In this document: positions 55,681 through 64,000 of the stretch, one piece after another
Numbering within the stretch: the first letter of the stretch is position 1
Layout of the letters: every line of letters starts with the position of its first letter
The notes under the pieces: model-generated
Told to the model about the DNA's origin: nothing
Seen by the model: the letters and a program-made list of their open reading frames with translations, nothing else
Databases searched by the model: none
Program-made: the position numbers and the translations under genes
Assembly: GCA_036346405.1 (NCBI GenBank)
Contig: CM070566.1
Location: 48,239,268-48,303,267 of the forward strand
Source: Phyllostachys edulis
Taxonomy: Eukaryota; Streptophyta; Magnoliopsida; Poales; Poaceae
Direction: 5' to 3'
Length of the DNA stretch: 64,000 nucleotides

Positions 55681-56760
55681 CAAAGCGTCCTTTCTCTTCC
55701 CAGTGGAAGCAATGAAGATGTGCTATTGGGTTGGTCGCTGCAGGCTATCCGGTAGGGCAAGGAGTGCGGAAAATATTCCCACTAGGATGCGAGGTTGGAG
55801 CTGCAGCTCTTGGAGGTGAGGTTACTGTTGGCCAGAAGGATGGGTTGCCATGGAATGCTGACCTCTGGGGGTAGCTGCTTTGTGGCCTCTGAAATGCCAT
55901 CTTTCTTTTGCGACTGGCTTCCACCATTCTCTTCTCATTTTCTAATACAAGGGTTTTATCGACTAAGTGGTGAAAGCTGGGGAAATCATGCATGATCAAC
56001 TGCATCCTCATGTCCTCATGCATTCCCTCTAGGAAGCGGTCAATCTTTTCTTCATTGGCGACGTCACTTGGGGCATAGTGGGCGAGTTGGTTGAACTTGA
56101 TGAGGTACTCATTGACTGACATGTTGCCTTGCTTCAAGGCTCTGAATTCATTCTTGTTTAATCTCATCGTACTGGCTAGTACGAAATTGGTTCTGAAGGC
56201 GGTCTTGAATTCAGTCCAGGGGATCGACTGGCATGCAGGTTCAACCTCATCCAGTTGCACTTCAATAATCTCTTCTACAGCGGTAGAGGGGTCTTGCTGA
56301 GCTCCAGTCGTTGATATTGCTACTTCTGCTTCTTCTTCTTCTAAACTTTCACCACCTCGTGCAACGAGGTAGTTCTCCCACCAAGCAGCGGCGGCTCCTT
56401 TTAGCTAGTGGGTGGCAAAGGCCACCTTGTCTTCCTCTGAGCATCAGGCGAGACAAAGCTTCTTCTTGGTGTCTCTGAGCCAATCTTTAGCTTCCAGTGG
56501 TTCATCGGCTGCAGCGAAGGTGAGGGTCTTGTCCTGAGGAAGTCTGCCAACTTCGAGTGGTGGCCTACCGGTCCTGACTGCTGACTAGCAAGCAAGGCTT
56601 GGAGAATTTGCGTCTGCTGGAACATGACTTGTGCCATTGTCGGGTTTGCTGGCGGCGGGGGAGGGAGACCATGTCCACGACCACGACCACGGACACGACC
56701 ACGACCACGGTCTGCTACAAAGGCACCACGAGCTAGGGCGGCGGCTCTTTTAGGCGGCAT
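55681..56760 (-). pseudogene. gag: Gypsy-C gag
   Basis: The minus-strand ATG at 56760 opens MPPKRAAALARGAF followed by an Arg/Gly-rich repeat (RGRGRVRGRGRG), an N-terminal feature of Tekay-type gag. A frameshift near 56550 breaks the early part. The gag core is then readable (FKTAFRTNFV, EYLIKFNQLAHYAPSDV, DRFLEGMHEDMR; 56260-55745), followed by a zinc-knuckle remnant near 55690. A small number of lesions makes it non-coding as assembled. Confidence 0.85.
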
Positions 56761-57290
56761 CTGAAGAAACTCTAAGGCATAGAACAAGAGAGGAGTATAT
56801 GAGGGTTTAAAAGCCCTCGAGAGCACAAACAGCGGAAATTGAACCAAACAAGGGAAACAATCACAACAAAGCAAAGCTTAGAAGGGATGCATTATATTAA
56901 GGGGTTAAGTGTTAGATGACTTCTGAAACATAGCATATAGGCCATGCTAAGCCATGACACAAGATACATACCCCAACGTCTACAGAAGGGTACTTTTAGC
57001 GAAAGATCTTCGCACATTTGGTCTTCCGACCTCTGAAAAAGGGCTTGCGGTAGTAGCCCAGTTGGTGGGGGAGGGTCCATGAACTCGCCATCGGACGACA
57101 GTACGACAATCTAAAATTTTGAACAGGGGAGAGTCGGAAAACTCAACGAAGGTAGAGATGAGTTTAGAACTAAGAGTGATGAGAAGGAGCAATAAGTATG
57201 CTATATTTGACCAAAACTTTTCTTAGTTTTGAAAATAAGACTCAAGTCCTATGGTCATGACCAGTCTAACTAAGGCTGCTACAGTCGTAT

Positions 57291-57302
57291 GCTCTGATAC
57301 CA
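57291..57302 (-). other. Primer-binding site of Gypsy-C
   Basis: GCTCTGATACCA on the plus strand is TGGTATCAGAGC on the minus strand, 4 bp from the LTR at 57307. Confidence 0.9.
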
Positions 57303-57306
57303 GCTC

Positions 57307-58565
57307 TGTCGAACCCAGATTTCGCAATCTAGAATCCTCTATGAATACATCACAGAATACATCACTGAATCATTTCATACATATCGTAGACCAAACCATG
57401 CATTAATTAAACAATATCAGAGTTTACATAGACCGCATCGGGTTAAGCTTTACAATAGGGCCGAACAAGGCCAAATTATTACATTACATAAAGGCGGGAG
57501 CAGTAGCGAAAGCAAAAGAGGTAGAGCACATCTTTCCATAGGCAAGCGACTGGGGAAACTAATGTACGACCGATATTATCCAAAGACTTGGGTAATATTG
57601 GTAGTACAAATCTTAGATCGTCGGAGTCACTAGAGGGCAAGACTAGAACCACTACAGACTAAACTACTCTTCATCAGCTCCCTAGCCTTCAACGTCTGGA
57701 TCCTCGTAGTATGCATAATGACCTTGATCCACGGCTTCTGAAGGGTTTTGGGGAGAATGAGAGTGAGCACAACTTTCGTGCTCGCGAGCCAATACACAAT
57801 GCAAAATTTATAGATGCAAGGCTTTAACAAGGATGGCTCGGGTTATTTTATTTGCTAAAGCAAGATTTTCAATTATTGTAGATAGAAATTCCTATCACTT
57901 AGCATTTTGACCAATCACGTTTTATTAAAGAGATTAATTGTGCAATATTTATAATAGCAGAGGTTACCTCCACCTGATGCTTATTTTGATTGGGGTTACA
58001 TCCATCGATTAACAACATTGGGTAAGACTACCCAGGGAAAACCAAATTCAGGGCTAGGTGAGCCCAACATGTTTTTCATCCCACCCACAAGGTTTTATAA
58101 ATAGAACTAACTCTTGTAAGTTCCCATGCCTACCCCTGATCGTGGGCACGACTGTTCGAACAGTTTATACTCTGCAGAGACTGTACACTTTACCCACAAG
58201 AGATAATCGTCTTGACATATACACATGTTTCCTTAGACATGTGAATCAAGGGGAGATTACCACAAGGCCTTTACAATGCTTCCCCCAGTATTAGTTACAC
58301 CCACTGAGGTTTCACCTGAGAAGGGTTACACTCCCACACCTGCATCAACCCTTACCCAGACCCCCTCTTGCGCCTTCACGACTTACGCCCACACAGTGCG
58401 TGGGGCGGTGCACCTAACCCGTAGCCACAAAGGCTTACGACGTTGTGGGTCATCTAACTGGTGCAACCCGTACTGATGGATACAAATTATTTAGCCAAGT
58501 TGACACCATTATAGACTTGTGTGGATATCATAGGGATATGCTCACGATCTTAGGATGATGTTACA
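57307..58565 (-). repeat. 5' LTR of Gypsy-C (short type)
   Basis: Bounded by TGTCGAAC (57307) next to the primer-binding site and GTTACA (58565), giving an LTR of about 1.26 kb starting TGTAACATC on the minus strand. It is homologous to the fragment at 9741-10552 but not to 48139-52138 at matched positions. Confidence 0.7.
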
Positions 58566-58587
58566 ATTGGCAATAGCGTTGAAGGTT

Positions 58588-60676
58588 TGTTGAAACACTA
58601 GTTTTCAGCAAGTGTCAGGATAATCGGTAGTACCAGCAAGTAAGTTGCGGTACTACCGCAGCGCAGTACGACCGCAAGTGTAGAGTGGTACTACTACAGG
58701 TCAAGTAGTCCGAATGGGAGGTCAGATCGGACGGTACGAACAGTGGTCCGAACGTTCACGAGGCGGATCGAACAGTCCAAACGAGTGGTCCGAACATTCA
58801 GAAATCGGTAGTTCCGCATGTGTGAAGTGGTAGTACTGTTGAGCGGTATGACCGCAAGGTGGCGGTATGTAATTTTCAGAGAACGTGTTTGCGAGATTTT
58901 TGATCTTCTCGGAAATCGGTATGACCGCAAGTTGTTTGGCGGTAGTACCACATTGCAATAACACCGGTTGATGGTAGTATGGATTTTCCAGAGAACGTGT
59001 TTTTAGGGAGTTTTGGTCTTCCATGGGAATCGGTAATTCCGCAGTTATAGAAGCGGTACTACCACAGTGTGGTAGTACCATTGGTTACATGGTGGTACTA
59101 CCGATTGTGTTCTAACTATCGGCCAACTTGGAAAATTGGCTATGGGTTAGGTCAAGTTCATGGGTTTCAGTGCATATGTGTTGCATGACGCATATTTTGA
59201 CTAACGTGGGTCAAGTTGTGAAGAACTTGTTCCCGGAATCGATTTCTTTGTCGATTGTTGTGCAGGCTGCTTGGAGGTCAATGACGGTCAACGGCGAGGA
59301 TGATCGGGACTAGGCTTGGAGAGCTGAGGTTCGAAACGATCGAGGATGCCGGGTGAAGTCAATGAACACAAGCGTGGCGCAAGATGGACAAGAATGACCG
59401 AACGGGCAGTTCAGTGCGATGGGTTGGATCAAGTGGCGCAGGGGTCAGTGCAAGTGCCATGGTGGTTTTGGTGGGAGCCGGATAGGAGAGACTTGCCGAT
59501 ATGATGAGAGCCATTGATCAACCTACACGTGGAGAAACATGCGACTACTTCACCAAATTTGGACTCGGTCTTCGGAGAAGGACCGAGAAGGGCTATTTTG
59601 GTAACTTCACCTAAATACCACCTTGGTGACCTTTTGGCTAAACCACGGCGCGAGACGGCGCAAGGAGATGTGGTTTAGGTCAAGAGAAGATGAACATGGC
59701 GCTTCAAAATGCGTGCGTGAGTTAAACCCGTTTGTGTGTGGGCTTAACGGGTGCCTATTAGGAATATTCTTCTAGAAGCTAGCCTCCACTATAAATAGAG
59801 GGTGCTGGTCCAGCACCTCTCACCTTTGTATTTTCTAAACCCTAGTTTTGTGTTTTAAGGTTTGGAGAGGAAAGTGGAGAGGTTAGGGTTCTAGGACAGT
59901 TGGGTTGATTGTGTGCTCATGTATTGAGTTTTATCCTCCTTGATGGAGTGGCTATAAACCAATATCAATCTCAAATCAATCCAAGTAAGATTTCTAAAGA
60001 TGAGTCTATTCTTGTTCTTGTTCTCTCTTTGATGATTTTGGGTTTTTCATGATCCGTTGGTTTTCCCTTGAGTTCTTGTGGTGATCTTGCTTGCTGTGAT
60101 ATGTGGGAATACATCTAAGATCATCTTGATCATCCTTTACCCACAAGAAAGCTTTTAGATGAAAGTTTGATTTTGGCTCGGTTTTGAAACAACCTTCACT
60201 CAAACGGAAAAAGGTTGGAACTTTGACAATGATCTTCACGATCCTTTGTTGGAATAGGTTCCTGACATCCTAGAGAGGGTGTGTTTTAAGTTTCATGAAG
60301 TTTGGAGTTGCGGATCAAAAGTTGTGTCCATTTTTTATTTCGTTTTCTGGCTGTTTTCCTATTCATCGCCTGATTTTACTGTTCATCCGATAGTACCGCA
60401 CTGTTCATTGCAGCAGTTCCTATTTTACTACTTATCTGGTAGTACCGCACTATTCATTGCGGTAGTTCTGATTTTACTGTTCATTAGCGTGTTTTTGGTC
60501 TGTTCTTTTTGGGGTGTTGATTGGATTCCATACAAGTCCTCCGATATGCTTGTATTTTGATCTTCATAGCTCTAATAGCTATTGGAGTGAAAAAACGTGT
60601 TGAATCCGATCTAGGAGAAAAAGAGATCGTGCTCCTATTCAACCCACCCCCCCTCTAGTCGCTTTTCGGTCCAACA
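58588..60676 (+). repeat. 5' LTR of Copia-C
   Basis: Starts TGTTGAAACAC and ends GGTCCAACA (TGTTG/CAACA inversion), 2 bp before the primer-binding site. A TATA element (TATAAATAGAG) is at 59790. Many copies of a GGTAGTACCGC-type motif occupy 58630-59110 and recur at 60390-60470. The left boundary rests on these ends, since the 3' LTR is outside the window. Confidence 0.75.
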
Positions 60677-60678
60677 AG

Positions 60679-60691
60679 TGGTATCAGAGCC
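60679..60691 (+). other. Primer-binding site of Copia-C
   Basis: TGGTATCAGAGCC, complementary to initiator methionine tRNA, 2 bp after the LTR. Confidence 0.92.
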
Positions 60692-60734
60692 GGGTTAGTT
60701 CAATCTTGATCTTAACCGGTCACTGAACTTGGTG

Positions 60735-61916
60735 ATGTAGAAGTACTCCTCCAAGCCGCATATCTTCGATGGGCTCGATTATGCCTATTGGAAGAATCGC
60801 ATGCATGTCTTCCTTCAGAGCAAAGGACCTGCGATATGGGAGGTTGTTCGAGTCCCACTCGTTTTGCCTGAGGCTGCTACGGCGGCTTCAGCAGCCCTCT
60901 TGGCTAACAACCACAAGGCACAGAACATTCTATATACCGGGATTGGTAGACAGGAGTATGACAGGATTTGTCATCTTGAGACCGCGCATGAGATTTGGCA
61001 CACCCGCGAAACCTACCATGAGGGTTCGTCCCAAATCAAGCAAGTACGCCAGACGGTCTTTAAGCGTGAATACAACAAATTCGAGATGCATCCTGGAGAG
61101 AGCATCGATGATGTATTCAGTCGCTTTAACAAGGTGCTTAATCAGATGAGAGCTGTCGACATCGAGTACTCTCAGTCCGAGAATGCCACCCACCTCTTGG
61201 CTGCAATCAACACCAAGGAGTGAGAGATGAAGGCTACTGCCGTTGAGGAGAATGTCAATCTCTCTGATCTAACTTTGGAGCTGCTCTATAGCAAGCTCAA
61301 GACTCATAAGATCAAGAGGGTTGATCAACCCAAGAAGGAAAATATGGCTTTGGTCGTTGACCCTCTCAAGAAAACTTCTGATGGTTCTTCTGAGTCTTCT
61401 TCTGGATTTTCACGTGCTTGTTTATCTGCAATCCATCAAGAGGAGCTTGAGAGTATCCCTAAGGCCGAGTTAACCCTCCTAGCCAAGAAATTCACACAGG
61501 CCTATAACAATGTGAGAAATAAGAAGAGATGTGGCCCTGTGACATGCTAAGAGTGTGGAGAGCTCTATCACATCTGGGCAAACTGCCTCAAGCTGAAAGG
61601 GAAGAGTAGCCACAAGGAGGAAAAGCCAGCTTGGAAGAAGTCTTAAGGGAACAATTCCAAGTATAATGCTGCCAAGCTCATGAAGGCCACTCACTGGGTT
61701 CTTGCCGCTTTTGGAGAGCAATCCATGAGCGATGTGGACTCCGAGAGCGAGGAGGACATGGAGGAGGAGCTCCCTCAAGATAAGAAGAAAGGGAAGGCGA
61801 AGGACTTCACCGGCATGTACTTCATGGCCGACTCCGTTGATGACAATGACAACGATGAGGTACTTCCATCCTATGATGTTCTCTCTGCTAGATGTGATAC
61901 TATTTTGAGCAATTGA
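60735..61916 (+). pseudogene. gag: Copia-C gag
   Basis: One frame, interrupted by in-frame stops. ATG 60735 is followed at once by TAG (60738), then KYSSKPHIFDGLDYAYWK and the gag core (EIWHTRETYHEGSSQIKQV). There is a TGA at 61221 and a TAA at 61548 inside the zinc knuckle (C.ECGELYHIWANC). Another TAA lies at about 61644 and a TGA at 61914. The frame itself is otherwise maintained for 1.2 kb, so the decay is by point changes more than indels. Gag packages the element RNA. Confidence 0.88.
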
Positions 61917-63040
61917 TGAGCTAGGATAAGGCTTTAGAGTTTACCATGGCTAGGAATAAGGATTTAGAGTCACAAGTCGATAATCTCACATTAGAACTTA
62001 TAAATGCTAAGAGTCTTGATGCTGATGAATACTCATCCTACCATGCTTTACACTCTGAACTTGCTAAATTGCAATCTGCTCATGATGTTGCCTTGCACCA
62101 ACTTGAAAATGCTAGGACTGAGTTAATTGAAGTTAAATCTGCTCCTTGTGAAAAATGCTTAGAATCTAGCAAGTTGGTCGCTTCTGATAAGACTGAGTCT
62201 AGCTTTTGCTCTTTCTGCTTAGAACATGAACATGAAGTTAAGGACATAGTAGAAATAGTTAGAGCTAGGTATGCCAAGCATAAGGACAGAATTGATTCTG
62301 CTCCCTGTGCTTCATGTGAAGCCCTTAAGCTTGAAGTAGCTATTCATAAGAAGAGGCATGCTAAAGCTATTAAGGATAAAACTTGTGAATCATGTCTCAA
62401 TCTTGAAAAAGAAAATGCTTATCTCAAGGATACATTAGAAAATTTCTCTAAGGGTAAAAAACAGTTAAACATGATTCTTGGCAAGTCTAGAACTCCTTAT
62501 AAGAAGCAAGGGTTAGGATACAACTCTACCCAAGACAAGTCCAAGCCTAATGTCATTCAAGTCTTGGAAAATGGCTTAGTTGAATTCAAAACCCAACCTG
62601 CAAAAACACTCTTCAAATCTGCAGGTTTTGCTCAACCATCTGTTGAGTCAAAAGGTGCTTCTCCCAGTGGTACCAAGTACCATTACACCTATTGCAACAA
62701 GGATGGGCATTTGCTTGAGTTCTGTTGGCGTAGGTTGAAAAATGCTAGAAGAAATCTTACTAGAATTTCATCTCATCAACCTAGAGCCTTCATGAGACAT
62801 GGTCATCTAGAAAAGAACAAACTTGGACTAGGATTTGTTTCACATACTCATCATCATCATGTTCCTAGACAGGATACTTCTCATGTTCGTGTAACCATTG
62901 CTCATGATAGAATGTCCAGTAGGATCAAGGATAGCACTTCTGCTTTTCATACTACTCGCAGACGTGTGTCTCAGTACTGGGTTCCCAAGTCATGTTTAAC
63001 TAACCACAGTATTGAGACACATCGATCTTTCGTGCCTTGA
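61917..63040 (+). CDS. Copia-C gag coiled-coil extension with CxxC pairs
   Basis: Open from 61946 for 364 codons in a frame shifted from gag. It is heptad-rich coiled coil with cysteine pairs C68/C71, C88/C91, C121/C124 and C147/C150, then a basic region and a second zinc knuckle-like YTYCNKDGHLLEFC, whose first Cys is Tyr. The layout parallels 31645-32505 in Copia-A. It is part of the polyprotein, with no start of its own. A role in particle architecture is inferred. Confidence 0.78.
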
Positions 63041-64000
63041 TTTTTAGGATCGCCACGGAAGGGGGGAGAACACGTGGTTCGTCGACTCCAGCTGTTCACG
63101 CCACATGACCGGAGACTCAAGATGGTTCACCTCCTTCACGCGGTCGACGGGAGATGACTTCATCACCTCTAGAGATGATACACAAGGACAGATTGAAGGA
63201 ACTGGATCAATCAGGATGAACGATAAATTCATTCTAAAAGACGTCGCTCTTGTGGACAAGCTAAGGTACAACCTGCTTTCTGTCTCACAACTTCTTGATG
63301 ATGACTATGAGACTAGATTTACGAAAAATGGTTGTTGTGTGCTTGATTCAGCTGGTGAGCTCGTTTTTGGGATTTCTAGAGTTGGTAGGATCTTTGAAGC
63401 TGATTTTTTTGAATATCTTGCTGGATCTCTCAAATGTTTGATTGCATCTTCTTCTGAGTTTTGGCTCTAGCACTGACGTTTGGGACACATTGGTGTTGAT
63501 CATCTGACGCGAGTCAGCAACCTTGATCTCATGAGAGGTTTGCCCAAACTCAAAGCCGTCGTGGATGCTGCATGTGCACCCTGTAGGCATGGCAAGCAAG
63601 TTGTCGCCTCACACCCTTCATTGACTATGGTCATGACTGACGGACCGGGATAATTGCTTCATATGGATACTGTTGGTCCTGCTAGGGTTCGGTCAGTCGG
63701 TGGCAAATGGTATATTCTTGTCATGGTCGATGATTTTTTGAGATACTCTTAGGTGTTCTTTCTTGCTTCGAAGGATGAAGCTTTAGATCATTTTTGCGAT
63801 CTTGTTCTTCGCTTGGCTTCGGAAATTTCTGGTGCCTTGAGAGTGATCCGCAGTGATAATAGCACGGAGTTCAAAAATGCCTCGTTTGCCTCTTTCTATG
63901 CTGAGCGTGGAATTGAGCATCAGTTCTCTTCTCCATACATCCCTCAACAAAATGGCGTGGTGAAAGAAAGAACAGAACCTTAGTCGAGATAGCTAGGATG
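63041..64000 (+). pseudogene. pol: Copia-C protease, GAG-pre-integrase and integrase (partial)
   Basis: The protease active site at about 63080 reads DSSCSRHMTGD, with Ser in place of the usual Gly of DSG. Open from 63105 to 63470 (NLLSVSQLLDDDY), then stop, then GAG-pre-integrase (LGHIGVDHLTRVSNLDL) and the CAPCRHGKQ zinc block. The integrase core follows, with the first Asp at HMDTVGPARV and the second at RSDNSTEF; the PQQNGVVKE block is reached at 63940-63970. In-frame stops occur near 63652 and 63750. The window ends within integrase. Confidence 0.85.

Larger units (their letters stand above)
48139..58565 (-). mobile_element. Gypsy-C: minus-strand Ty3/gypsy chromovirus
   Basis: Read on the minus strand: LTR (58565-57307), iMet primer-binding site, gag, protease, RT, RNase H, integrase, degenerate chromodomain (KVQWSNH...EATWERED), purine tract, then another LTR (52138-48139). 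Both LTRs begin TGTAACATC on the minus strand, but their other sequences and lengths (about 1.26 versus 4.0 kb) differ. The domain order and chromodomain type fit the Tekay/Del lineage. The mismatched ends make this either a chimera or two adjoining elements. Confidence 0.8.
58588..64000 (+). mobile_element. Copia-C: SIRE/Maximus-like copia element, 5' part
   Basis: A 2.09-kb LTR, primer-binding site, gag with coiled-coil extension, protease, GAG-pre-integrase and the integrase core, truncated by the window end. It belongs to the same lineage as Copia-A (shared gag start, CxxC coiled-coil region, HRRLGHIG.DHLTRVS block), but its LTR sequence differs. Confidence 0.9.

Overview
This window looks like heterochromatic grass (Poaceae) nuclear DNA. 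The evidence is a cluster of grass-type NB-ARC-only resistance-like genes, chromovirus-type Ty3/gypsy elements, long-LTR Ty1/copia elements with coiled-coil gag extensions, and a large Mutator-like element (MULE). Species cannot be fixed from the sequence. There are no bacterial operons, tRNA or rRNA genes, and no CRISPR array. The only confidently intact cellular gene is the NLR-like gene at 11441-12805. Almost everything else is transposable element (TE) sequence or broken gene copies. A 100-N assembly gap lies at 41739-41838.

Layout: (1) 1-13.6 kb is a same-strand cluster of three NLR-like copies: NLR-1 (64-1089, broken, holds a small MITE-like insertion), NLR-2 (2549-4075, broken) and NLR-3 (11441-12805, open, 454 aa). 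A complete Ty3/gypsy chromovirus, Gypsy-A (4461-9739, TSD CTGTC), sits between NLR-2 and NLR-3, at the edge of an older reverse-oriented LTR fragment. (2) 13.6-14.1 kb is a GC-rich island with TGGGC-type promoter motifs, abutting a 9.4-kb MULE (14095-23536, TSD GCATGCAC). The MULE has long terminal inverted repeats, arrays of about 20-bp palindromes inside both ends, a decayed SWIM-finger transposase, a plant-mobile-domain (PMD) remnant, a minus-strand GRF-type zinc-finger gene remnant, an 11-unit 31-bp minisatellite between two divergent TATA boxes, and a gene-like segment with a triplicated exon. (3) 24.0-25.0 kb is a smaller TIR element resembling a Pack-MULE. (4) 25.4-41.7 kb is Gypsy-B, split inside its reverse-transcriptase region by a 12.25-kb SIRE/Maximus-like copia, Copia-A (28221-40471, TSD TATTT). 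(5) After the gap come the 3' part of Copia-B (41839-46135) and NLR-4 (46136-47089), a fragment nearly identical to NLR-3. (6) 47.1-58.6 kb is a minus-strand copia LTR fragment, a Tekay-like LTR fragment, and the minus-strand element Gypsy-C, whose two flanking LTRs do not match each other. (7) 58.6-64 kb is the 5' part of another SIRE/Maximus-like copia, Copia-C, cut by the window end.

How it fits together: the NLR cluster appears to have taken repeated TE insertions, with one open copy left. The most unusual cellular-looking cargo is in the MULE, where transposase, PMD and GRF-type genes share one TIR-bounded unit with what looks like a divergent promoter. Across the TE-rich parts, differences between duplicate copies (LTR pairs, NLR-3 versus NLR-4, the Copia-A primer-binding site) fall strikingly often on CAG/CTG (plant CHG) trinucleotides, typically CTG to TCG/CG and CAG to CGA/CG. 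Many of the apparent frameshifts may therefore be consensus errors at methylated CHG sites and not real mutations. That question should be settled before LTR dating or pseudogene calls are trusted.
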